NCBI GenBank assembly: GCA_028279375.1
Contig: JANQNW010000019.1
Location: 124,001 to 188,000 of the forward strand
Source of the DNA: Phycisphaerales bacterium
Lineage (GTDB): Bacteria > Planctomycetota > Phycisphaerae > Phycisphaerales > UBA1924
Reading direction: 5' to 3'
Length of the DNA: 64,000 nucleotides
The position numbers and the translations under genes are program-made. Positions 9,201 to 16,606 of this stretch are shown here, in pieces. Position 1 is the first letter of the stretch. Each line of letters begins with the position of its first letter. The notes below the pieces were generated by a model that saw nothing but the letters and a program-made list of their open reading frames with translations, was not told the origin of the DNA and searched no databases.

Positions 9201-10107
9201 AGCCCTCATCAAGTGCAGCGCCTTCGACAACGTGCACACGCGTGAGGATCGATCGGCGATGTGCGCAACGATCGAGAGCGCGCTCTCGGCGGGTCAGACC
9301 CTCGCGAAAGATCGTGCTGCTGGGCAGGCGGCTCTCTTCGGGAGCGGTGACGATGCCGACGCCGCCACCGAAGCGCCGGCGCCGCCGCTTCTGCGCATGA
9401 AGCCGTGGTCAGAGCAGGACACGCTCGCCTTCGAGAAGGAAGCGCTCGGCTTCTATGTCTCGAGCCACCCGCTGGATCGCTGGCGCGATCGCATTGAAGA
9501 GTTCAGCACCGTGGACTCACGCACGATCAAGCAGGTCGGCCAGGATCGCCAGGCGACCTTCGGCGGGCTCGTGCAATCGCTCCGACCCATCGTCGTTCGC
9601 AACGGGCGCTCCGCTGGCAAGAAAATGGCGATTGTCACGCTCGAAGATTGGCATGGAGTGGTCGAAGCCGTGCTCTTTGTCGAGACCTTCGCGCGATTCG
9701 GCGACGCGCTCGCTTCTGACGACATCGTCTTCGTGCAGGGGAAGGTTGATCACTCGCGCGGCGACGCCCAACTGATCGTCGATCATGTCACGCCTATCGA
9801 GCGCGCATCGGAGACGCTTGCGACCTCGCTCGAGATCACGCTCGATGACGATCGGCTCAATGGGGAAGGCTCCGCGACGCTCCAGTATGTCAAAGGGCTG
9901 ATCAGCTCCGAGGGGCGCCCCGGGCCGGGCATGAAGGAGGTTCCGCTGCACTTCACGGTGCTCACTGGGGAGTCCCGTGTGCATCTCTGCGCCGGCAGCC
10001 GCACGCGCGTAGCGCCCACGGACACCCTCGTCACGATGCTTCGCCAGTCACTCGGCGATGAGAATGTCGTGGTGCGAGGCGAGCGATCGATCGCCGCCCC
10101 TGTCTGA
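6268..10107 (+). CDS. dnaE: DNA polymerase III alpha subunit
   Basis: The replicative DNA polymerase of the chromosome, 1279 residues. Domains in order: N-terminal PHP domain (HLHLHTEYSLLDG, AITDHGNLFGA, GCEAYVAPG, NDAHF), the polymerase core with the Asp-bearing PDIDIDLCQDGRGEV and GLNKS-like GYGFNKSHSTAYA, the tandem HhH region (GLRAIKGVGSRAIQAI), and an OB fold (TFGGLVQSLRP...KKMAIVTLEDWHG). The PHP metal ligands look intact, unlike in Escherichia coli, so this domain may bind metals and proofread. I chose the ATG at 6268 over a TTG at 6259; neither has a strong Shine-Dalgarno. Its stop codon is immediately followed, with no gap, by the stop of the convergent gene. Confidence 0.97.
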   Translation: MPSDAPDVVVGNEIPREEQFVHLHLHTEYSLLDGGNRIDKLISRVKELGMTSVAITDHGNLFGALAFAQEARKQGIKPILGCEAYVAPGERQDRTHTGVMDGGYHLVLLAENQTGWNNLMRLGSEAYLTGFYYKPRIDRALLEECGDGLIAINGHLGSELAFHLTRYERSNDPRHWEDALEVARWHQRVFKPGPDGPRFYVELQRHIDEQNAINPLLIKLARELDLPLVADNDAHFLLPESHDAHDTLICISMGKIKNDEQRLRYPKELYVKSPQEMRELFHDVPEAIDNTVAIAERCEADVEFGNYAPVVKVIRPATRRAWQEGDDLTEWFKAFCADYDLEPFDEGKDHETADELKTECDAALRELCEAGLIWRYGPSFAPGAPEPESAEERQRMADIRARLDRELGVLIEKSISAYFLIVWDFVNWGRQRGIPAMARGSGVGTMVGYLLGLSNACPVNYGLLFERFTDPDRSEYPDIDIDLCQDGRGEVLNYVREKYGHVAQIITFGTLKARAAVRDVGRVLDLPLPDVDKIAKLIPEELKMTLDKALAQEPELKKLYDEDDRIQRVIDNARHIEGQARHASVHAAGVIVATRPLHEIVPLYKAPGSDDIVTQWDGPSCERVGLLKMDFLGLRTLSTVERAKQLIREGLDDDAIWNAVGKTKGAGPHPLDLERLTYDDPRVFELFARADTTGVFQFESGGMRRLLVEMKPDRLEDLIAANALFRPGPMDLIPAYNRRKHGEEAVPKVHEIVDRFTEDTYGVMVYQEQVMQIVHELGGIPLRAAYSLIKAISKKKSKIIDAERPRFIEGAVEKGLDRKGADELFELILKFAGYGFNKSHSTAYAIVAYQTAYLKTYFPNQYMSAFLTFESAAQKTSDWIPYLEDCRRTLFPNGKTGIEVKPPDVNLSQADFAVVFDADEERTNNSGHMRFGLRAIKGVGSRAIQAIVDEREKNGVYKSLYDFCERVPPGVVNRATIEALIKCSAFDNVHTREDRSAMCATIESALSAGQTLAKDRAAGQAALFGSGDDADAATEAPAPPLLRMKPWSEQDTLAFEKEALGFYVSSHPLDRWRDRIEEFSTVDSRTIKQVGQDRQATFGGLVQSLRPIVVRNGRSAGKKMAIVTLEDWHGVVEAVLFVETFARFGDALASDDIVFVQGKVDHSRGDAQLIVDHVTPIERASETLATSLEITLDDDRLNGEGSATLQYVKGLISSEGRPGPGMKEVPLHFTVLTGESRVHLCAGSRTRVAPTDTLVTMLRQSLGDENVVVRGERSIAAPV

Positions 10108-10932
10108 TCACGATTCGTCGGAACTCGCCTGGCGAACCTCGGTCCGGCGCTCCGTCACACAGGTGAGCAGGAACTCGCCGTCTTCAGCGCGCATGCCGAG
10201 AATCCGGACCTGCCTGCCGTCCTCAAGTCGGATGACCGCATCCGGCGCAAGCGGCGCAGCGCCTTCGAGCGCACTGAGAACATGATTCGCCGTCTCGCTC
10301 TCCTGCATGTCCTCAGGCAGCCAGTCGCGCAATTTCGGAATTGTCCATCGCCGCGGCAGATCGAGACGACCGGCGGACGCCGCCGAGATCGGCAGCCAGA
10401 GTGATCCATCGCCGCCGAGCATCGGGGTCACCGTCGCGGCGACGATCTGATCCGTTCCCTCCGCCACGATGCGGAACCCCAGCGAGAAAGACCCTTGCGC
10501 AAACTCCGCCTGCACCTCGCGCAGCTCATCCGGCCAGGGCATCTCCTTGTTGGCCATCCACTTCGGGAGCTTGGCGTTCAGCCAGGCGTTCGCCTCCACC
10601 GCCTCGATCTTGATCGTCCAGGGATCACCGATGACGCGGCGCTTGTGGAACGTGTTCAGCAACCCGCGCTCCACGCGCTCTGCGAGATCGACCGTGATCG
10701 GATCCTGCGGCGCCACATCGCGCCACCAGTGCGGAGTGTCGTCGATGAGCGAGACGAGCGCGATGATCGAAAGACTCGCGATCGCGATTACGACCAGCGT
10801 CATTCCGACAAGAGCGCGGCGAACAACATCAACCGAGACGAACTTCCCAACACGATCGGCAAGACCGCGCATCGAATCCGCCCACTTCGTGGCGACGATG
10901 TGTGCGGCGACATGCGGGCTCCGAGGCGGCAT
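10108..10932 (-). CDS. Membrane-anchored protein, unknown
   Basis: A 274-residue protein I do not recognise. It has one hydrophobic segment near residues 40-62 (ALVGMTLVVIAIASLSIIAL) after a basic stretch, so it is probably a signal-anchored protein with the C-terminal 210 residues outside the cytoplasmic membrane. The outer part contains VEANAWLNAKLPKWM and FSLGFRIVAEGTDQIVAATV, a pattern of short beta strands. Similar proteins in planctomycete genomes are annotated only as hypothetical. It is immediately convergent with dnaE, with no base between the stop codons. Its start has AAGGA about 11 nt further upstream than a usual ribosome binding site. Confidence 0.65.
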   Translation of the reverse strand: MPPRSPHVAAHIVATKWADSMRGLADRVGKFVSVDVVRRALVGMTLVVIAIASLSIIALVSLIDDTPHWWRDVAPQDPITVDLAERVERGLLNTFHKRRVIGDPWTIKIEAVEANAWLNAKLPKWMANKEMPWPDELREVQAEFAQGSFSLGFRIVAEGTDQIVAATVTPMLGGDGSLWLPISAASAGRLDLPRRWTIPKLRDWLPEDMQESETANHVLSALEGAAPLAPDAVIRLEDGRQVRILGMRAEDGEFLLTCVTERRTEVRQASSDES

Positions 10933-10978
10933 GCTGGGCGTTCGTGTCCTTATGAGCCGGCGCCGCCGGCCCGTGGCC

Positions 10979-12352
10979 TCAGGCGCTGAATCGCTTGAGG
11001 ATGAGCGTGTTGTTCTGCCCGCCGAATCCGAAGCTGTTGCTCAGCGCCACTTCAACGCCGCCGGCGTCATTCAGATCACGCGACTCGTTGGCGATGTAAT
11101 CGAGGTCGCACTCAGGATCCGGAGAGTTCAGATTGATCGTGGGAGGCGCCTTCCCTGTCCGAATCGCCTGCACGCAGGTGATCGCCTCGACGGCCCCGGC
11201 TGCGGCGATCAAGTGACCCATCATCGACTTGATCGAACTCACCGGAATTGACGGCGCGTTGTCCTTGAAAACAGCGCGCAAACCGCGCGTTTCGATCGAA
11301 TCGTTCTCGCTCGTTCCCGTGCCGTGCGCTGAGACATAGTGCACCGGAGGACGTCCGTTGGCGTCCTTCGACAGGGGATCGATTCCCGCCTGCTCCAGCG
11401 CCTGACCCATCGACGCCTGAGCGCCTTCGCCATCCGGCTGAATGTCTGTGATGCGGAACGCGTCCGCCGAGGATCCGAATCCGACGATCTCCGCCAACGG
11501 CGTCGCGCCGCGTCGTTGCGCGTGCTCAAGCGACTCGAGGATCAGGATGCCGGCGCCTTCGCCCATGACGAAACCGTCGCGATCAATGCTGAACGGACGG
11601 CAGGCCCCTCGTGGATTCTCCTTGTGCGACGAGAGCGCCGTCAGTCGAATGAAACCGGTGATGCCGAGCGGATGGAGCATCGTGTGCGAGCCGCCTGCCA
11701 TCATGATGTCCGCGTCGCCGCGCTTGATGACCTCGGACGCCTCGCCGATCGCCTGTGTCGAGGCCGCGCATGCCGTGAGGCAGTTGTAGCAGGGGCCCTC
11801 GGCGCCGAATGCCTCTGCCAGATGGCTCATCGGCTGATTCGGCTCCTGCTCGATCTCGCGGGCCGCCGTCATCCGCTCGTACGCTTCATGCGCCCAGCGC
11901 GTCATGTCCATTGCGCGCGCCTCAGCGTCCCACGAGCGCAGATTGATCGTCGCGAAGTTGTCGAAATCAGGCGGCCCCTCACCAGACCCCAAGTAAATCC
12001 CAAGGCGGCTTCGATCAAGCGACGCAGGACCCTCGACGCTGACGTCCTGCGTCTTCGGGTCGCCGAGTCCGGCGTTCTCCCACGCTCTCGCCGCCGCCGC
12101 GAGGGTGAAGCACGAGTTGATCAGCGCGTCGACATGTTTCGACGGATCCCGGAAGAATTTAGAGAGATCCGGGACCTCGGACTCCGCCGCGAAGTTCGTC
12201 GAGAATGTCCCCGCTTCGAATCGCGTGATCGGACCGACGCCGGAATCACCTGCGAGCAGGCGCTCCCAGACATCGTCAATGCGATCCCCGAGCGGCGTCT
12301 TCCAGCCGATGCCGGTGATGACGACACGGGTTGTATTCGACTGCTCGCTCAC
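10979..12352 (-). CDS. fabF: Beta-ketoacyl-ACP synthase II-type enzyme (intact active site)
   Basis: A 457-residue condensing enzyme that joins malonyl-ACP to a growing acyl chain. The catalytic triad is complete: Cys195 in CLTACAASTQ, His343 in SAHGTGTSENDS, His380 in KSMMGHLIAAAG, with the conserved Lys375. The glycine-rich C-terminal SNSFGFGGQNNTL is standard. The GTG start overlaps the TGA of the preceding GxxExxY gene (GTGA), so translation is likely coupled. It is the last gene of a three-gene minus-strand operon whose first gene is a ketosynthase paralogue with a degenerate active site, an arrangement reminiscent of KS-alpha and chain-length-factor pairs of type II polyketide synthases. 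It may serve ordinary fatty acid synthesis or a specialised pathway. Confidence 0.9.
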   Translation of the reverse strand: MSEQSNTTRVVITGIGWKTPLGDRIDDVWERLLAGDSGVGPITRFEAGTFSTNFAAESEVPDLSKFFRDPSKHVDALINSCFTLAAAARAWENAGLGDPKTQDVSVEGPASLDRSRLGIYLGSGEGPPDFDNFATINLRSWDAEARAMDMTRWAHEAYERMTAAREIEQEPNQPMSHLAEAFGAEGPCYNCLTACAASTQAIGEASEVIKRGDADIMMAGGSHTMLHPLGITGFIRLTALSSHKENPRGACRPFSIDRDGFVMGEGAGILILESLEHAQRRGATPLAEIVGFGSSADAFRITDIQPDGEGAQASMGQALEQAGIDPLSKDANGRPPVHYVSAHGTGTSENDSIETRGLRAVFKDNAPSIPVSSIKSMMGHLIAAAGAVEAITCVQAIRTGKAPPTINLNSPDPECDLDYIANESRDLNDAGGVEVALSNSFGFGGQNNTLILKRFSA

Positions 12353-12852
12353 TCGTGATCGCTCTCACCCGCGCCCGCGCCGGCGAACTGCTCCTGATGC
12401 TCGTGATGCTCTTGGTCGCGCGAGTCTCCGAGCTTGTCAGGATTGAGCACGCGCACCAGGCCATCCTTCAGACGTCGTTCCGCGAAGTTGATGATCAGGC
12501 CCAGTTCCAGATCCGCGGCCCGAAGCTGAGCGCGGAGCTTCGTGCGATCGAAGCCGTCGATCTCACGATGGTCCGCCATCAACTCGACGGCAAATCGATC
12601 GTTTACATACAGGTTGATCCGATGCGTGCCGACTTCCTGCCCTCTGTATCGCACGCTGACCGCATGATCGAGTTCATAAGGCACGCCGAGTTCATCCAGC
12701 TCAAGGCAGAGCGCCCGCTCATAGGCTTCCCGTTCGAATCCGGGACCGAGAGCCTTGTGCACTTCAATCGCGGCGCCGATGACCTGGCGGCTCACGCTCG
12801 TCAGGGCGGGATCGAGGTCTTCGGTGGGTGTCGCTCGTCGCTGGTGAGGCAT
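12349..12852 (-). CDS. GxxExxY-family protein with altered motifs
   Basis: A 167-residue member of the GxxExxY family, whose members are predicted to have a PD-(D/E)xK nuclease-like fold but have no agreed function. Recognisable segments are VIGAAIEVHKALGPGFEREA, then HRINLYVNDRFAVELMA and LGLIINFAERRLKDGLVRV. The signature residues are altered: the Glu of GxxExxY is Arg41, the Asp of the RID motif is Asn80 and the Lys of VELK is Met92. AGGAG precedes the ATG at 12852 by 10 nt. It sits between two ketosynthase genes, 49 nt after the first and overlapping the second, so it is almost certainly co-transcribed. Its last 30 residues are a His/Glu/Gln-rich tail not seen in the family. Confidence 0.82.
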   Translation of the reverse strand: MPHQRRATPTEDLDPALTSVSRQVIGAAIEVHKALGPGFEREAYERALCLELDELGVPYELDHAVSVRYRGQEVGTHRINLYVNDRFAVELMADHREIDGFDRTKLRAQLRAADLELGLIINFAERRLKDGLVRVLNPDKLGDSRDQEHHEHQEQFAGAGAGESDHE

Positions 12853-12901
12853 GTGGAAGAATCTCCTAGATCCTGGGAGTGGTGGTGGTTGTCGAATCCA
12901 T

Positions 12902-14209
12902 TCAGACTGGCGAGAGCACGAGTGCGGCGTTCTGGCCGCCCAGCGCATTGGTGCAGACAAGGATGTTGCGGAGGCGGGCGTCGCGCTGTGTCGTCGCGCC
13001 GACCTGGAGATCCTCCGGAGGATTGCCCGTGTGCAGTCGCGCCGGCAGCGTCTGGTGATGCGCACACAACGCGCCCGCACAGAGCGCAAGGGCCCCAGAG
13101 CCCGCCATCGTCTCACCGATCGCGGGTGTCAGCGTGACCATCGGCGTCTCCGCGAGGTGATCGCCGAAGACCGCACGAAGCGCGCACGATTCCGACTCAT
13201 CCATCTCAGGAATACCACTCGCGTGCGGCACGATCGCGTCTATATCTGAGGGGCTGACGCCTGCCTGACGAAGGGCGGCGTTGATTGCGTTGGCGTAACC
13301 GCCGGAGCGTCTTTGCGCATCGCCGGATCTTGGGGATTGCCCGGCGCCAAACCCGGTCACTTCAGCATAGATCCGCGCGCCGCGCTTCCTCGCGCTCTCG
13401 AGTTCCTCGATGCACACGAGCCCCGCGCCCTCACCCATGAGTGAGCCGGTCGCTTCGGCGTCGAATGGGCGCACATACGCCAGGCCGTCGTCACTTCCAT
13501 TGGTGTTGGCGAGCCGGTCGACAAGGCTCATGCGCACGATGCCTACCGGATTGATCTTCGATTCGGCGCCGCCGCTGAAGCACATGTCCGCGTGCCCGCG
13601 CTGAACGACTCGCATGGACTCGCCGACGCTCAGAAGGCCAGAAGCTTCGGCGCATGTAATTGTGTTCGAGGGACCGCGCGCATCATGCAGAATCGTGACA
13701 TGGCACGCGAGCATATTCGGCAGATACTTCAGCAGCCAGAGCGGAGGCAGATTGTCGATCGCGCCGTCACCCCACGCCGAGGGATCGAAGAGGCCGTCGT
13801 CACGCCTGGCCGTCGCCAGCGCCATCGTCACTTCGGCGATCTCGCAATTGATGAGCCCGGCGCCGATGTGGCAACCGACGCGCGAAGGCTCGAACGTCGG
13901 CGCCTCGTCGCTCTCGCTCGCCTTCGTGATGAGGCCCGCATCCTCGACGAGATCGTGCGCCGCGCCGACGGCGAGCTCGATGTCGCGAGCCATCACTTTC
14001 ACTGCCTTGCGGTAGCTCTTCGGCACCAGCTTGCGAGCTGAGAAGTCCGGCGCCTCGGCGGCGAGCCCGCACGGGAAACTCGAGGCGTCGAATCCCTCGA
14101 TCCGCCGAAGACTCGTCTCTCCTGCAAGCAGGCCTTCCCACAGCGCAGACGCGCCCATCCCGAACCCGGTGACGGCGCCAAGACCCGAAATGACCACGCG
14201 TCGTGACAT
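12902..14209 (-). CDS. Ketosynthase paralogue with degenerate second His and Lys (KS-beta-like)
   Basis: A 435-residue thiolase-fold condensing-enzyme homologue. VVISGLGAVTGFG opens the protein, Cys186 stands in SNTITCAEASGLL, His329 in VPHASGIPEMDE, and GEGAGLVCIEELE and CTNALGGQNAALVL are typical. At the third catalytic position the usual K....GH is Thr361 and Glu366 (TPAIGETMAGSG), so decarboxylative condensation in the usual way is doubtful. Such loss is seen in chain-length-factor-like partners. I chose the ATG at 14209, where homology begins; a GCTACACT box ends 9 nt upstream and no Shine-Dalgarno is present. It is the first gene of the operon leading through the GxxExxY gene to fabF, and is divergent from gatB. 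Confidence 0.85.
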   Translation of the reverse strand: MSRRVVISGLGAVTGFGMGASALWEGLLAGETSLRRIEGFDASSFPCGLAAEAPDFSARKLVPKSYRKAVKVMARDIELAVGAAHDLVEDAGLITKASESDEAPTFEPSRVGCHIGAGLINCEIAEVTMALATARRDDGLFDPSAWGDGAIDNLPPLWLLKYLPNMLACHVTILHDARGPSNTITCAEASGLLSVGESMRVVQRGHADMCFSGGAESKINPVGIVRMSLVDRLANTNGSDDGLAYVRPFDAEATGSLMGEGAGLVCIEELESARKRGARIYAEVTGFGAGQSPRSGDAQRRSGGYANAINAALRQAGVSPSDIDAIVPHASGIPEMDESESCALRAVFGDHLAETPMVTLTPAIGETMAGSGALALCAGALCAHHQTLPARLHTGNPPEDLQVGATTQRDARLRNILVCTNALGGQNAALVLSPV

Positions 14210-14313
14210 TGCGGGCCAAGTGTAGCGGAGCGGAGACGCGCGATTCCACTCTCCGAGAAGCGGGACATCCACCCCTCCGGTCCGCCCTGACGCCCCGCTA
14301 CCATGGCCCGACC
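14210..14313. promoter_or_regulatory. Divergent promoter region of KS-beta-like gene and gatB
   Basis: Two TAnnnT boxes face outward here: TACACT on the minus strand (14224 to 14219), 9 nt before the ketosynthase ATG, and TACCAT at 14299-14304, 9 nt before the gatB ATG. Both sit in a GCTAC context. Neither gene has a Shine-Dalgarno. Promoter assignment is inference from the recurrence of the same arrangement elsewhere in the window. Confidence 0.45.
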
Positions 14314-15846
14314 ATGGCTGAGATCAAGTCCGTCACGCTCAAGGTCGGCCTCGAGATTCACGTCGAACTGGCCACGCGCTCCAAGATGTGGACGAGGACG
14401 CCCAATCCGGCGTGTCCCGAGTTCGACGACGCCGATCCGAACACACTTATCGATCCCGTCGTGCTCGCGCTGCCCGGCGCCCTGCCGGTCGCCAACAAAG
14501 CCGCCATTGAGATGTCCATGCTCGTCGGACTGGCGCTCGGGTGCGAGATCGCGGAGTTCACCAAGTGGGATCGCAAAAGCTACTACTACCCCGATCTCCC
14601 GAAGGGATATCAGATCAGCCAGTACGACCTGCCCGTCTGTTTCGACGGCGCCGTCGATCTGCCGCTCGCGGACGATCCTGACGATGGACAGACCAAGCGC
14701 ATCGGCATCATCCGTGCGCACCTCGAAGAGGACGCCGGCAAACTGCTGCACGAGGCGCCGGGTGGCGAGCGCATCGACTTCTCGATCGTCGATCTCAATC
14801 GCGCGGGCGCCCCGCTCCTGGAGATCGTGACGGCGCCGGACTTCGATTCCTCAGACGAGGTCGTGCGTTTCGCCCGGCTGCTTCGCAATGTCTGCCGATT
14901 TCTCGGCGTCAGCGAGGGCGTCATGCAGAAGGGCCACATGCGCTTCGAGCCGAACATCAACACCATCATCGAGCTGGATGACGGCCGATTGATCAAGACA
15001 CCCATCGTCGAGATCAAGAATCTCAACTCTTTCCGCGCCGTCCAGGGCGCCATCGATTACGAGTTCAACGAACAACCGAAGCGCTGGCTCGAGGACGGAA
15101 GAGAGATGGGCCCCGGCGCGAAATCCACGCGCGGCTGGGATGACGTCAAGGGCTGCACCGTCATGCAGCGTGAGAAGGAAGACGCTCACGACTACCGGTA
15201 CTTCCCCGATCCCGATCTTCTGCCGGTCACGATTGGCCGCGACTGGGTGGAGCGCGTGCGCTCGACGCTTCCGGAACTCCCGCACCTGCGGCGCAAGCGC
15301 TTCATGAACGACTACGGACTTTCGCCAAAAGACGCCGCCGCGCTGACGGATGAACGAGACGTCTGCTACTTCTACGAAGAGACGATCGACGCGACGCACA
15401 CGATGGGCGTCGAGCGCGAGCGAGCGGCCAAGCAGGCCGCCAACATGATTCTGCAATACGGCGCCCGGCGCGCCAATGAACAAGGCGTGCTCGCCAGCGA
15501 ACTCGGCATTCATCCGCGCCAGATCGCGGGGATCATTCAACTTCGCGAGGAAGACACAATCGGATCCTCGAGCGCCGACGAGCTCTTCGGCCTGCTCTGC
15601 GAGACGGATGATGAGCCCCTCGCCGTCGCCGAGAAACACAACCTCGTCCAGGTGAGCGACACGGGCCAGCTCGAAGATTGGGTCGATCAGGTCATCGCCG
15701 ATCCGGCGAATGCGAAGGTCGTCGAGGACGTGCGCGGCGGCAAGATGGCCGCCATCGGCAGGCTTGTCGGGGGCGTGATGAAGCTTTCCGGCGGCGCGGC
15801 GGACGCGAAGGCCGTGCAGAAGATGCTGCGCGACAAACTGTCCTGA
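14314..15846 (+). CDS. gatB: Asp-tRNA(Asn)/Glu-tRNA(Gln) amidotransferase subunit B
   Basis: GatB carries the kinase/transamidase and tail domains of the tRNA-dependent amidotransferase that makes Gln-tRNA(Gln) or Asn-tRNA(Asn). The 510-residue protein shows LKVGLEIHVEL at the start, the family signature YYYPDLPKGYQISQYDLPV, RIGIIRAHLEEDAGK, SLNR-like VDLNRAGAPLLEIV, and HDYRYFPDPDLLPV, followed by the helical YqeY-like tail. The ATG at 14314 is where GatB homology begins; TACCAT ends 9 nt upstream. The partner genes gatA and gatC are 11 and 16 kb away on the other strand, so the complex is encoded at three separate places in this window. Confidence 0.96.
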   Translation: MAEIKSVTLKVGLEIHVELATRSKMWTRTPNPACPEFDDADPNTLIDPVVLALPGALPVANKAAIEMSMLVGLALGCEIAEFTKWDRKSYYYPDLPKGYQISQYDLPVCFDGAVDLPLADDPDDGQTKRIGIIRAHLEEDAGKLLHEAPGGERIDFSIVDLNRAGAPLLEIVTAPDFDSSDEVVRFARLLRNVCRFLGVSEGVMQKGHMRFEPNINTIIELDDGRLIKTPIVEIKNLNSFRAVQGAIDYEFNEQPKRWLEDGREMGPGAKSTRGWDDVKGCTVMQREKEDAHDYRYFPDPDLLPVTIGRDWVERVRSTLPELPHLRRKRFMNDYGLSPKDAAALTDERDVCYFYEETIDATHTMGVERERAAKQAANMILQYGARRANEQGVLASELGIHPRQIAGIIQLREEDTIGSSSADELFGLLCETDDEPLAVAEKHNLVQVSDTGQLEDWVDQVIADPANAKVVEDVRGGKMAAIGRLVGGVMKLSGGAADAKAVQKMLRDKLS

Positions 15847-15938
15847 GGACATGACGCAAGGAATCAAGAGAATCCGCTCGCCAGAGCTGTCGTTGAGCGC
15901 GCTCACACATCACAGGCATCCCACGAAAGGATCGCACC

Positions 15939-16451
15939 ATGGCCGGCCAGAATTCGTTGACGACATTCGATGACACTCGGGACACCGTTCTTGATTGGGC
16001 GAAGGCGCGACTGACTGAGGTGCCAAGCACACACAACTGGAGCGATGAAACGCACAACTGGGCCGAGGGATGGAGGCTCCGCGGCTCCGACGGCGACGAG
16101 ATGGCCCCGCCCATCGTCATCGGCGAACTCTATTCCTGGTTGATCGATCTCAACTACGCCGAACTCAATCAGGGCGCGGTCATAGAGCCGGATGGGACAA
16201 AGCCATTCAATCCGTCGAACGACTTCTCCTGGACGCCCGTCGCCGGGGCGGACGGTTACATCATCACGCTCTGGGAGAAGGGCGCGAAGACACCGGTGAA
16301 GAGCGACACACTGGCAAAGGGCGCCGTCAAATGGAAGCCTCCGATGCTCAAGCCGAATCACCCCTACGCATGGAGCCTCGTCGCTTACGAGAGTGGTTCG
16401 AAGACGAAGAAGAAGACAATCTTCACCATTCACTTCGAGACTGGCTCATGA
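15939..16451 (+). CDS. Unrecognised protein, tandem paralogue A, with FN3-like C-terminal domain
   Basis: A 170-residue protein from a family I do not recognise. Residues 48-76 hold a block (RGSDGDEMAPPIVIGELYSW followed by LID-x-NYxEL) shared almost without change with the next gene. The C-terminal half (FSWTPVAGADGYIITLW, then WKPPMLKPNHPYAWSLVAYE) has the Trp/Tyr spacing of a fibronectin type III or similar beta-sandwich domain. There is no signal peptide, so a cytoplasmic location is likely. GAAAGG stands 8 nt before the ATG. It begins 92 nt after gatB and may share its transcript, but its function is probably unrelated. Confidence 0.75.
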   Translation: MAGQNSLTTFDDTRDTVLDWAKARLTEVPSTHNWSDETHNWAEGWRLRGSDGDEMAPPIVIGELYSWLIDLNYAELNQGAVIEPDGTKPFNPSNDFSWTPVAGADGYIITLWEKGAKTPVKSDTLAKGAVKWKPPMLKPNHPYAWSLVAYESGSKTKKKTIFTIHFETGS

Positions 16452-16512
16452 GAGCGAACTCACGGGGACAAGCCGAAACAGATGTTTGTATGCCCAAACT
16501 CTGCGTGTCTTC

Positions 16513-16562
16513 TATAGTGGGAGTTGAAGGGGAGACTTGCCTCGGTTCATCGGCGCGCCGAT
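16513..16562 (+). promoter_or_regulatory. Possible promoter and palindrome before paralogue B
   Basis: TATAGT at 16513-16518 matches five of six bases of the sigma-70 -10 consensus, but no good -35 lies at normal spacing. A perfect 14-nt palindrome, ATCGGCGCGCCGAT, occupies 16549-16562, between this box and the GGAGG ribosome binding site at 16596-16600. The palindrome could be a protein binding site; this is inference. Confidence 0.3.
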
Positions 16563-16606
16563 ACGTACGCGGCGCCATGAGTGTGCACGAGTGATGGAGG
16601 CTTGTC

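Noticed and set aside
11339-12358. 339-codon plus-strand open frame opposite fabF
   Set aside because: It is antisense to an enzyme with a complete active site and is dominated by Arg and Leu.
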